A DNA stretch of 64,000 nucleotides, from NCBI RefSeq assembly GCF_026341815.1, contig NZ_JAPENX010000001.1, positions 1,736,001 through 1,800,000 on the forward strand, in the 5' to 3' direction. A program made the translations under genes and the position numbers. Within the stretch, counting starts at the first letter, position 1; every line of letters starts with the position of its first letter. The notes beneath the pieces were generated by a model. It saw nothing but the letters and a program-made list of their open reading frames with translations. It did no database searches and had not been told where the DNA came from. Below are positions 35,189 to 44,270 of the stretch, one piece after another. The stretch comes from Streptomyces sp. NBC_00572. GTDB lineage: Bacteria > Actinomycetota > Actinomycetes > Streptomycetales > Streptomycetaceae.

Positions 35189-35558
35189 TGCCCCGACTCC
35201 GTTCAGTCACAACGCCTTTGATCCGCACGGCCGCGTGCCGGGCGTGCCGCGCCCAAGGAGGACAGTAACGAAGAACGTCCCCGAGGGAACAAAGAGCCCG
35301 CGAGAAAGCCCGCCTTCGGGGGGACGCGTACCGGAATCGATCACTCCCGGTGATGTTCGGGCCGGTACATCCGGTCGGGCGTACGACCCGTCACCCCACC
35401 TCTCATCCGGACCGCCATCCGGCCCGTCATCCGGCCCGTCGTCCGGCCCGGAAAAACTTCCCGAAAAAACTTCCCGAAGTCGCGTAATGAAGTGCGGGCA
35501 CCCCGCTCTCTCCCTGTGAAGGCCCGCACGGGGCCGGTCCGCGAGAGGGAGTACGACC
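35189..35558. promoter_or_regulatory. Divergent region before ssgG with two repeat arrays
   Basis: There is no convincing gene in this 370-base gap. Four 12-base units (core CATCCGGCCCGT) occupy 35402-35449. They are followed by two near-copies of GAAAAACTTCCC at about 35450-35475. The A-rich tract is unusual for this genome and lies about 90 bases before ssgG. The repeats could bind a regulator or influence DNA bending at the ssgG promoter. Confidence 0.6.
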
Positions 35559-36050
35559 ATGCAGAACACCGACAACACCACCGTCGAGCGCGAGCTGGAA
35601 CTGAAGCTGGTGCTCTCGCCCGAGCGCGCCGTCCCCGTCCCCGCCCGGCTCGCCTACCGCACCGGCGACCCGTACGCCGTCCACATCACCTTCCACATCG
35701 GCACGGACCACCCGGTCAACTGGACGTTCGCGCGCGAACTCCTCGTCGAGGGCGTGTTCCGCGCGTGCGGGCACGGTGACGTGCGGATCTGGCCCACCAA
35801 GGTCGACGGCCGCAGCGTCATCCTGATGGCGCTCTCCTCCCCCGACGGCGACGCCCTCCTCGAAGCCCCCTCCGCGCAGGTGTCCGCCTGGCTGGAGCGG
35901 ACCCTGCGCGCGGTGCCGCCGGGCACCGAGTCCGAGCGGCTGGGCATCGACGACGGACTCGTCGAACTCCTGGCGACCACCGTGATCGCCGACGACCTGT
36001 GGCTGCGCGACCCGTGGCCGTCGGACGAGTCGCAGGACGGCGAGCTGTGA
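35559..36050 (+). CDS. ssgG: SsgA-like sporulation/cell-division protein, probably SsgG
   Basis: The 163-residue SALP-family protein is found only in morphologically complex actinomycetes. Core blocks are ARLAYRTGDPYAVHITFHI, VNWTFARELLVEGVFRACGHGDVRIWP, and LMALSSPDGDALLEAPSAQVSAWLERT. SALPs direct septum placement and spore-wall events; SsgG is linked to symmetrical septum localisation (established knowledge). Assignment to the G member rests on genomic context near glcD-type oxidase and hppD. AGAGGGAG precedes ATG 35559. Confidence 0.88.
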   Translation: MQNTDNTTVERELELKLVLSPERAVPVPARLAYRTGDPYAVHITFHIGTDHPVNWTFARELLVEGVFRACGHGDVRIWPTKVDGRSVILMALSSPDGDALLEAPSAQVSAWLERTLRAVPPGTESERLGIDDGLVELLATTVIADDLWLRDPWPSDESQDGEL

Positions 36051-36079
36051 GCCCCGTACCGGACGAGTCCGTACGAACG

Positions 36080-37447
36080 TCAGAACAGCTTTCCGGGGTT
36101 GAGCAGCCCCAACGGGTCGAACGTGGCCTTGATCCCGCGCTGGAGCTCCAGACCGACCGGCCCCAGCTCCCGTGCCAGCCATTCCTTCTTCAGCACGCCC
36201 ACTCCGTGCTCGCCGGTGATCGTGCCGCCGAGCTCCAGCCCGAGCGCCATGATCTCGTCGAAGGACTCCCGCGCGCGCCGGGACTCGTCCTCGTCGTGGT
36301 GATCGAAGCAGACGACGGGATGGGTGTTCCCGTCGCCGGCGTGCGCGCAGACGCCGATGGTGAGGTCGTACTTCTCCGCGACGGCCGCCGTGCCGTCGAG
36401 CATCTCGGCCAGCCGCGTCCGTGGCACGCACACGTCGTCGATCATCGTCGCGGGCTTGATCGTCTCCAGGGCCGTGAGGGAGAGCCGGCGCGCCTGGAGG
36501 AGGAGTTCGGACTCGGCCGCGTCTGCGGCCGGGACGACCTCGGTGGCGCCCGCCGCCACGCACAGCTCCCCCACGGCGGCCAGATCGGCGGCCGGGTCCG
36601 GGGTGTCGAAGGCGCACAGGAGCAGCGCCTCGGTGGTGTCGGGCAGACCCATGCGCGCCAGCTTGTTGACGGCCCGGACGGTGGTGCCGTCCATGAGTTC
36701 GAGCAGCGACGGGGTGTGGCCGCGCTCCATGATCGTGCAGACGGCGGCGCAGGCGGCGGCCGCGGAGGGGAACTCGGCGGCGAGCGCGAGCTGCGCCGGA
36801 GGCTGCGGCCGGAGCGAGAGCACGGCCTTGACGACGATGCCGAGGCTGCCCTCCGAACCGACGAAGAGCCTGGTCAGGTCATAGCCGGCGACGCCCTTGG
36901 CGGTGCGGCGGCCGGTGGTCAGGAGACGGCCGTCGGCGAGGACGACGTCGAGGCCGAGGACGTACTCGGCCGTCACCCCGTACTTCACACAGCACAGGCC
37001 GCCGGAGGCCGTGCCGATGTTCCCGCCGATGGTGCACGTCTCCCAGCTGGACGGGTCCGGCGGGTAGTAGAGGCCGTGTTCGGCGACGGCACGTGACAGC
37101 ACGGCGTTGACGACACCCGGTTCGACGACGGCGATCCGGTCGACCGGGTTGATCTCCAGGATGCGGTCCATCTTGACCAGGGAGAGCACGATGCAGCCCT
37201 CGGAGGCGTTGGCGCCGCCGGAGAGGCCCGTGCGGGCTCCCTGGGGGACGACGGGGACACGGAGTTCCGTCGCGGTGCGCATGACGTGCTGCACCTGTTC
37301 GACGGTGCGCGGGAGCACGACGACCGCGGGGGCGCCCGCCTCGCAGAAGCTCGCCATGTCGTTCGCGTAGGAGGCGGTCACGTCCGGATCGGTGAGCAGC
37401 GCCTCGGCGGGGAGCCCGGCGCGCAGCCGCGTCAGAAGATCGTCCAT
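36080..37447 (-). CDS. FAD-linked 2-hydroxyacid oxidase (GlcD/lactate dehydrogenase type)
   Basis: The 455-residue flavoprotein has an N-terminal FAD-binding-4 domain (VVVLPRTVEQVQHVMRTATE, VPQGARTGLSGGA, GGNIGTASGGLCCVKYG). The C-terminal oxidase domain carries the metal site HAGDGNTHP and GTITGEHGVG. It is probably a D-lactate/glycolate/2-hydroxyglutarate dehydrogenase; the substrate is not determined. The start is MDDLLTRL at ATG 37447. It is divergent from the TPR protein gene with 98 bases between. Confidence 0.92.
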   Translation of the reverse strand: MDDLLTRLRAGLPAEALLTDPDVTASYANDMASFCEAGAPAVVVLPRTVEQVQHVMRTATELRVPVVPQGARTGLSGGANASEGCIVLSLVKMDRILEINPVDRIAVVEPGVVNAVLSRAVAEHGLYYPPDPSSWETCTIGGNIGTASGGLCCVKYGVTAEYVLGLDVVLADGRLLTTGRRTAKGVAGYDLTRLFVGSEGSLGIVVKAVLSLRPQPPAQLALAAEFPSAAAACAAVCTIMERGHTPSLLELMDGTTVRAVNKLARMGLPDTTEALLLCAFDTPDPAADLAAVGELCVAAGATEVVPAADAAESELLLQARRLSLTALETIKPATMIDDVCVPRTRLAEMLDGTAAVAEKYDLTIGVCAHAGDGNTHPVVCFDHHDEDESRRARESFDEIMALGLELGGTITGEHGVGVLKKEWLARELGPVGLELQRGIKATFDPLGLLNPGKLF

Positions 37448-37545
37448 GCGTCCAGCGTGGCACCCGGGGCCATCGGTGTGAACCCGCCGGGGCAGGCGCT
37501 TCGTGTGCTCTTCGTACAGGTGCGGGCGGGCGCACAGTGAGCGCC

Positions 37546-38988
37546 ATGAAGACGCAGAACGTGTCGAGGACGGTCCTGGCGGCCGGAGTGGGCGCGGTGC
37601 TCGCGGCGACGGCACTGCTGTACGTCCCCGAGCTCGTCGGCCAGGGGCCGCCGCGCCCGCCCGGTCCGGCGGAGCGGGCGACGATCGCGGCCCACGCGGG
37701 CGCGCAGGCCTCGCTCCCTGACCTGGCCGCGCTGATCACGGACCGGGAGGAGTGGCTGCGGGCCCACCCGGACGACGAGGCGTCCTGGGCGGAGCTCGGC
37801 GCGGCGTACACGCAGCGGGGCGCGCGCCTGGGCGACGTACGGGACTATCCGCGGGCCGAGCGGGCGCTGCGGCGCTCCCTCGCCGAACGGCCCGCCGCGA
37901 AGGGCAATACGGACGCGCAGCTGGGGCTCGCGGCGCTCGCGGGGGCGCGCGGCGACTGGAAGTCGGCCAAGGAGTGGGGCGAGCAGGTCCGGAAGGCGGA
38001 TCCGCGCCGCTGGCCCGCGTACCCGGTCCTGATGGACGCGTACAACGGTCTCGGGGAGTACAAGGCGGCCCAGAAGGCGATGGAGACCCTGGAGGGGCTC
38101 CACACGGGCGCGGTGGTGCGGGCCAGGGCCGCGCAGACGTTCCGCGACCGGGGCTGGCGCGAGGACGCCGAGGTGGCGGCCCTCGACGCGGTGGCGCTCG
38201 CGGTGACGGACGCGGACAAGGCGGCCTCGCTGGCACGGCTCGGTGACCTGGCGTGGGAGCGGGGCGAACCGGACGAGGCGCTCGCACGGCACGGGACGGC
38301 GCTGGCGCTCGTACGGGACCACGGGCCCTCGCTCGCGGGCCGGGCGCGGGCGCTCACGGCGCTCGGCCGCACCGACGAGGCGCTGCGGGACTGGCGGGCC
38401 GCGCTGGCCCGGCTGCCGCTGCCGGAATACGTCCTGGAGGCGGGCGAGCTGTCCGAGTCGCTGGGCCTGGACGGGGACGCCCGGGCGCTGTACGAGCGGC
38501 TGCGGACGGGCACGTGGGCGGGGGGCGAGGTGACCCTGGCGCTGCTCGACGCGGATCACGGCAACGCGGCGGCGGCGGTGACCCGGATGCGGGCGGAGTG
38601 GGCGCGCGGGCACCGCTCGGTGCGGGCGGCGGACGCGCTGGGGTGGGCGCTGTACCGGTCGGGCAAGACCGCGGAGGCGCTGGGGTACGCGAAGCTGGCC
38701 ACGGAGGAGGGCCTGCGGAGCGCGCTGTTCTCGTACCACCGGGGCGAGATCGAACGTGCCCTGGAGGAACGCGGCCCGGCCCGCCGCCACCTGACGGAGG
38801 CGCTGCGGATCAACCCGTACTTCTCGCCGCTGCTCGCGCCGAAGGCGACGGAGGCGGTGACGGCCCTGGGCGAGCCCCCGGACGAACTCCCGAAGGAACT
38901 CCGCCCGGAGCCGGAGACGCCCCGGCGGGAGGGGTCGGGCGGCACGACGGGCACGTCGAGCACACTGGCGAGGCCCGCGGCGAGGTAG
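37546..38988 (+). CDS. Membrane-anchored TPR protein
   Basis: The 480-residue product has an N-terminal hydrophobic anchor or signal (VLAAGVGAVLAATALLYVP) and an extracytoplasmic array of TPR-like helical pairs (for example ASWAELGAAYTQRGARLGDV, AASLARLGDLAWERGEPDEALA, RAADALGWALYRSGKTAEAL). The C-terminus is a charged, disordered Pro/Glu tail. TPRs mediate protein contacts; the partner is unknown. ATG 37546 is chosen; GTG 37537 would add three residues. Confidence 0.85.
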   Translation: MKTQNVSRTVLAAGVGAVLAATALLYVPELVGQGPPRPPGPAERATIAAHAGAQASLPDLAALITDREEWLRAHPDDEASWAELGAAYTQRGARLGDVRDYPRAERALRRSLAERPAAKGNTDAQLGLAALAGARGDWKSAKEWGEQVRKADPRRWPAYPVLMDAYNGLGEYKAAQKAMETLEGLHTGAVVRARAAQTFRDRGWREDAEVAALDAVALAVTDADKAASLARLGDLAWERGEPDEALARHGTALALVRDHGPSLAGRARALTALGRTDEALRDWRAALARLPLPEYVLEAGELSESLGLDGDARALYERLRTGTWAGGEVTLALLDADHGNAAAAVTRMRAEWARGHRSVRAADALGWALYRSGKTAEALGYAKLATEEGLRSALFSYHRGEIERALEERGPARRHLTEALRINPYFSPLLAPKATEAVTALGEPPDELPKELRPEPETPRREGSGGTTGTSSTLARPAAR

Positions 38989-39107
38989 GGCTGGGGCGGA
39001 GAGTTGCGGCGTCCCGGGCAGGCCCCGTGTCCCGCCGGGACGCCGAGGGTCGCACCGGGGCGCTCGGCATCGGCCGGGCGTCCGGGACGGCCCGGTCGGT
39101 GGCGCGC

Positions 39108-39144
39108 GGTGAGGGGCCCGGGGCGTGGCCCCGGGCCCCTCACC
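39108..39144. terminator. Terminator hairpin between TPR gene and hppD
   Basis: A 17-base stem, GGTGAGGGGCCCGGGGC with its complement, closes around a three-base loop 13 bases after the hppD stop. Confidence 0.85.
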
Positions 39145-39157
39145 GTGCGGGCAGCCT

Positions 39158-40357
<1,200 letters not shown>

Positions 40358-40424
40358 TCATGTTGCACAGCGACGGGCGAGTATGGCCGTGCGACTTGTA
40401 CATCCTGACCATGGGGAGACCGCT

Positions 40425-40901
40425 GTGGCGATCGATCATTTGGACGGCCGGCTCATCACGCTCCTCGCGCGCGAGCCGCGCATCGGGGTCCTGGAGGCCT
40501 CCCGGCGGCTCGGGGTGGCGCGCGGCACGGTCCAGGCACGGCTCGACCGGCTCCAGGCGAGCGGGGTGATCAGGGGTTTCGGGCCGCAGGTGGACCCGGC
40601 GGCGCTCGGCTATCCGGTGACGGCGTTCGCGACGCTGGAGATCAAGCAGGGGCAGGGAGCGGACGTACGGGGGCACTTGGCGACGGTGCCCGAGGTGCTG
40701 GAGCTGCACACGACGACGGGCCACGGCGACATGCTCTGCCGCCTCGTCGCCCGCTCGAACGCGGACCTCCAGCGGGTGATCGACAAGGTGGTGGCGTTCG
40801 AGGGGATCATGCGGGCGTCGACGGCGATCGTGATGGAGAACCCGGTGCCGCTGCGGATCATCCCGCTGGTGGAGCAGGCGGCGGGCGAGGAGCCGCGGTA
40901 G
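40425..40901 (+). CDS. Lrp/AsnC family regulator
   Basis: The 158-residue product has an N-terminal HTH (DGRLITLLAREPRIGVLEAS, GTVQARLDRLQASGVI) and a C-terminal RAM ligand-binding domain (YPVTAFATLEIKQGQGAD, ELHTTTGHGDMLCRLVA). GTG 40425 with GGGGAGA upstream gives the typical length and start; ATG 40383 would add 14 residues. It is divergent from hppD across 121 bases and probably controls tyrosine degradation in response to an aromatic amino acid or keto acid (inference). Confidence 0.92.
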   Translation: MAIDHLDGRLITLLAREPRIGVLEASRRLGVARGTVQARLDRLQASGVIRGFGPQVDPAALGYPVTAFATLEIKQGQGADVRGHLATVPEVLELHTTTGHGDMLCRLVARSNADLQRVIDKVVAFEGIMRASTAIVMENPVPLRIIPLVEQAAGEEPR

Positions 40902-40924
40902 ACCCGCCGGACGCGAGGAACCGG

Positions 40925-40987
40925 TTGCAAAGAACCAGTTGCAAAAAAACCCTTGCAACTGGTTCTTTGCAACTCTACGCTCCGAGT
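40925..40987 (+). promoter_or_regulatory. Operator-promoter of leaderless ArsR-type gene
   Basis: TTGCAAAGAACCAGTTGCAA (40925-40944) is exactly inverted at 40953-40972, so TTGCAA occurs four times. TTGCAA at 40953-40958 also serves as a -35. It is 17 bases from TACGCT (40976-40981), which lies six bases before ATG 40988. The transcript would start at or next to the start codon, and bound repressor would cover the promoter. Confidence 0.82.
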
Positions 40988-41569
40988 ATGTCCGAGCCCG
41001 AGGAATACCTGAGCCGCCGGCTGGACCCGCGCTCCCTGCGCGGGCTCGCCCACCCGCTCCGCATCCAGCTGCTGCGCACCCTGCGCCGACACGGCCCCGC
41101 CACCGCCTCCCAACTGGCCGAGCAGCTGGGCGAGTCCAGTGGTGCGACCAGCTACCACCTGCGCCAGCTCGCGGCCCACGGCTTCGTCGAGGACGATCCG
41201 ACACGGGGCAAGGGACGCGAGCGGTGGTGGAAGGCCGGCCAGCAGGGCACGAGGGTCGACGCATCGCTCTACGAGAACCCGGACCCGGAGGTCCGCGGCG
41301 CCCTCGACATCTACGTCCATGAGATCGCGACCATCCACACGCAGGAGCTGAGCACCTACCTCGGCACCCGGCACGACTGGGACCAGGCCTGGCTCGCCGC
41401 CTCCGACATGAGCGACTTCACCCTGCGGCTACCCCCCGAGAAGCTCCGCGAGCTCGACGAGAAGATGCACGCCCTCATCGAGTCCTACCGGGACACCGAG
41501 GACGGAGACGCGCCGGACGCCGAGCGCGTACGGATCCATCTGCACGCGTTCCCGCAGCACGAGAACTGA
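40988..41569 (+). CDS. ArsR-type helix-turn-helix regulator
   Basis: The 193-residue product has an N-terminal winged HTH (LRGLAHPLRIQLLRTLRRHGPATASQLAEQLG, ATSYHLRQLAAHGFVED; given as fragments) and a helical C-terminal domain with Trp and acidic residues. The family represses target operons until a ligand binds. Its operator lies over its own promoter, and the next two genes (a 65-residue protein and an MFS exporter) are on the same strand. It probably autoregulates and controls the exporter. Confidence 0.92.
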   Translation: MSEPEEYLSRRLDPRSLRGLAHPLRIQLLRTLRRHGPATASQLAEQLGESSGATSYHLRQLAAHGFVEDDPTRGKGRERWWKAGQQGTRVDASLYENPDPEVRGALDIYVHEIATIHTQELSTYLGTRHDWDQAWLAASDMSDFTLRLPPEKLRELDEKMHALIESYRDTEDGDAPDAERVRIHLHAFPQHEN

Positions 41570-41588
41570 CGGAAGGAACCCCTCAGCC

Positions 41589-41786
41589 ATGCACGCCGAC
41601 ATACACCTCCAGTTGCACGCCCTGACCGCCGCCGAACTCCACCGCGAGGCGGCCGCCGCCCGGCGCCACCCCGCCACCCGCCCGGCCCTCCCCACCCTCC
41701 GCGTCCAGCTCGGCTGGACCCTCGTCGAGCTGGGCCTGCGCCTGGCCACTCCCGCACACCGCCGTCCGGTCACCCTGGCCGCATGA
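41589..41786 (+). CDS. 65-residue protein coupled to MFS exporter
   Basis: This short basic helical protein (MHADIHLQLHALTAAELHRE, then AAAARRHPATRPALP) has a GGAAGGAA ribosome site and an ATGA overlap with the MFS start. Conserved coupling and coding bias support a real gene. No motif is recognised. A role in regulation or assembly of the exporter is only a guess. Confidence 0.7.
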   Translation: MHADIHLQLHALTAAELHREAAAARRHPATRPALPTLRVQLGWTLVELGLRLATPAHRRPVTLAA

Positions 41787-43150
41787 CCGCTCCGGGGGGA
41801 CACGACACGGATACGACGAAGAAGGGGCCGGCGACGAGGGACCGGATCCCCCTGGCGACCGCCCTGGCCGCCAACGCCGTATCCATCACCGGCAATTCAC
41901 TCACCCTCATCGGCGTTCCGTGGTTCGCGCTCGACACCACGGGAAGCCCCGGCAAGGCCGGGCTCGTCGCCTTCTGCGCGGCCCTGCCCGTCCTGGTCTC
42001 CGCGATCGCCGGAGGTCCGGTCATCGACCGGCTCGGCCGTCGCCGGGTCAGCATCGCCTCCGACCTGGTCTGCGGGCTGGCACTGGCCGCGATCCCGCTG
42101 CTCAACCGGGCCGGTCTCCTGCAGTTCTGGATGCTGTGCGCCTTGATGGCCGTCACCGGGCTCTTCCACGCCCCCGGCGAGACCGCCCGCAACGTCCTCA
42201 TCCCCGACCTGGCCCGGCACGCCGGCACCCCGCTCTCCCGCGCCGCCAGCCTCTACGACGCCGTCTCACGCGGGGCCCGTATGACCGGCGCCGCCCTCGC
42301 GGGCCTCCTCGTGGCCTTCATGGGCGCCGACACCGTCCTGTACGTCGACGCCGCCACGTTCGGCGCCTCCGCGCTCCTCGTTCTCGCGGGACTGCGCGGC
42401 ATCCCGTCCGCCGAGCCCTTGCGGGGAGCCCCGCCGCTCTCCCCGGCCGCCTACCGGGCCGATCTGCGGGAGGGCTACGCGTTCCTGCTGCGGACCCGGC
42501 TGCTCGTCGGCATCAGCCTCACGATCATGACGACCAACGGCCTTGCGCAGAGCTGGGGTTCGGTCCTCCTGCCGCTGCACGCCCGCGAGGAGCTCGGCGG
42601 TTCGGCCTCGCTCGGCCTGCTCGTCGCCGTCTCCGGGGGCTGCGCTCTCGTCGGGGCGCTGCTCTACGGGGCCGTCGGCCACCGCTTCCCGCGCCGCCCG
42701 GTCTTCGCGGTCGGATTCCTGCTCACCGGCGCCCCGGCGTACGTGACGGCAGCCTTCACCGATTCCACCGTGCCGTTGCTCGTGGTCATGGCCCTCGGCG
42801 GGCTCGGGGCCGGAGTGCTCAACCCGATCCTCTCCACGGTGTTCTACGAGATAGTCCCCGAGGAGCTGCGCAGCCGCGTCGGCGGGGCCAGCACGGCCTC
42901 CGTACTGATCACCACCCCGCTGGGCGGGCTCGCCGCCGGATTCCTGGTGGAGCGGGCGGGACTCACCTCGGCGTTGCTCGCCGTCGGCGGCGTGTACTTC
43001 CTGGCCTCGCTCTCACCGCTGGTGTTCCCCGCCTGGCGGGGGATGGAAGCCTCCCGGGCCGCCCCCGCGGGCAGTGCGGGGCTCAGCAGACCGGAACCTT
43101 CGACTCCTGCCCCTGTTCCAGGGCCCGCAGGGACGCCGCCGCGTCGCTGA
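41783..43150 (+). CDS. MFS exporter
   Basis: The 455-residue transporter has about 12 TM helices. It shows the motif-A-like loop GGPVIDRLGRRRVSI between TM2 and TM3, and ETARNVLIPDLARHAG typical of the TMEM/enterobactin-type MFS branch (macrolide/EntS-like). It is likely a drug or metabolite efflux pump controlled by the ArsR-type protein. Its last 68 bases overlap the convergent Lon-domain gene. Confidence 0.92.
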   Translation: MTAPGGHDTDTTKKGPATRDRIPLATALAANAVSITGNSLTLIGVPWFALDTTGSPGKAGLVAFCAALPVLVSAIAGGPVIDRLGRRRVSIASDLVCGLALAAIPLLNRAGLLQFWMLCALMAVTGLFHAPGETARNVLIPDLARHAGTPLSRAASLYDAVSRGARMTGAALAGLLVAFMGADTVLYVDAATFGASALLVLAGLRGIPSAEPLRGAPPLSPAAYRADLREGYAFLLRTRLLVGISLTIMTTNGLAQSWGSVLLPLHAREELGGSASLGLLVAVSGGCALVGALLYGAVGHRFPRRPVFAVGFLLTGAPAYVTAAFTDSTVPLLVVMALGGLGAGVLNPILSTVFYEIVPEELRSRVGGASTASVLITTPLGGLAAGFLVERAGLTSALLAVGGVYFLASLSPLVFPAWRGMEASRAAPAGSAGLSRPEPSTPAPVPGPAGTPPRR

Positions 43151-43877
43151 GCGCGGTGACGGGGATGAGCCGCAGGCCCTGCGGCAGCTCGGCCTCGGCG
43201 TCCGAGCACTCGGCCTTCGGTACGAGGAAGACGGTCGCGCCGTCGCGGGCGGCCGCCTGGGTCTTCAGAGAGACCCCGCCGACGGCGCCGACCGTTCCGT
43301 CCGCGTCGATCGTGCCCGTACCGGCGACGATCCGGCCGCCGGTGAGGTCACCGCCGGAACCGTCGCCCGCGAGTTTCTCGACGATGCCGAGGGAGAAGAG
43401 CAGCCCGGCGCTGGGCCCGCCGATGTCGGCGAGGTGCAGGGTCACCTTCACCTTCTCGGGGTCCATCTTGAGGTAGTCGAGGGCGGCGAGGGTGGCCGAG
43501 TCCTGCGACTCCTTCATCTGGCCCAGGTTGTGCTTCTCGATCTCGGCGTCGGACTTCCCCGCGGGGTAGACGGAGTCGTGCGGCAGGACGGCCCGGTCGG
43601 TACGGAACCAGGCGTCGGCCACGTCCCCGAAGTCCACGTCCGTGGACGGCCCGGTCGCGACGATCGTCGTCATCCGCAGCTGCCCATCGGTGGGCCGGAC
43701 CGGGGCGCCGGTGATCGTGATGATCTCCCGCCCCTTGTCCTTGCCGAGCACGTCGGCGGTCGTACCGGGCTGCGCGATGGCATAGGGCAGCGGCGCGAGG
43801 CCGACGACGGCGAAGAGCGCGGCGACGGGCAGGGCGCAGAGCGCGAGAGCACGGGGACGGGAGAGACTGGAGAGCAC
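43083..43877 (-). CDS. Secreted Lon-domain (S16) protein, YlbL-like
   Basis: The 264-residue protein has an N-terminal hydrophobic segment (LALCALPVAALFAVVGLAPL) and a C-terminal S16 protease domain. The catalytic Ser is in GGPSAGLLFSLGIVEKL and the likely Lys in VFLVPKAEC. Unlike full YlbL proteins, no clear PDZ domain is seen, consistent with the reduced length. It should act outside the membrane. The 3' end overlaps the MFS gene by 68 bases on the other strand. Confidence 0.88.
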   Translation of the reverse strand: MLSSLSRPRALALCALPVAALFAVVGLAPLPYAIAQPGTTADVLGKDKGREIITITGAPVRPTDGQLRMTTIVATGPSTDVDFGDVADAWFRTDRAVLPHDSVYPAGKSDAEIEKHNLGQMKESQDSATLAALDYLKMDPEKVKVTLHLADIGGPSAGLLFSLGIVEKLAGDGSGGDLTGGRIVAGTGTIDADGTVGAVGGVSLKTQAAARDGATVFLVPKAECSDAEAELPQGLRLIPVTALSDAAASLRALEQGQESKVPVC

Positions 43878-43917
43878 GCCCCCAATCTACTGGGGCGCGT
43901 CTCCCGGGACACCCGAG

Positions 43918-44270
43918 CTACCGGGGCACGGGCAGGTGGCGGGCGAAGAAGGACCGTACGAGCCCCCGCACCGCGGGCACCGAGACCCGGGGGTCGACGG
44001 TGCCGACCATCTCGGCACGCCCGGCGGCGGTCGTCAGACCGGCGGCCTGGAGCTGCGGGACGAGGGCCGCGTAGTCGGTGAAGACCCAGTGGTCGCTGCC
44101 GGCGAGCTGTCGGCGGGCGACGGGGCCGCCGTGGGCGAGCAGCGCCGACCAGGAGCGGTCGAGCCGGTCATCGCGGAAGCCGTCGGTACCGGCGAGGAGC
44201 AGCGGCCGGTCCGTGCCCTCGCGGGCCACCGGGAGGAGTGCGCCGTCCAGCCAGGGTACGGCTCGCGCCC
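43918..44270 (-). pseudogene. 5'-truncated alpha/beta-hydrolase remnant
   Basis: The frame encodes the C-terminal third of an alpha/beta hydrolase (WLDGALLPVAREGTDRPLLL, SDHWVFTDYAALVPQL, VRGLVRSFFARHL). The nucleophile elbow and N-terminal core are missing. The late His in GSDHWVFTD fits the catalytic His. Reading upstream, homology stops exactly where the HTH gene on the other strand begins. A deletion that removed both 5' ends explains the junction. Confidence 0.75.

Noticed and set aside
33395..35221. 608-residue plus-strand frame over the RDD genes
   Set aside because: Antisense to DUF2510-RDD and the second RDD gene; Gly/Arg low complexity.
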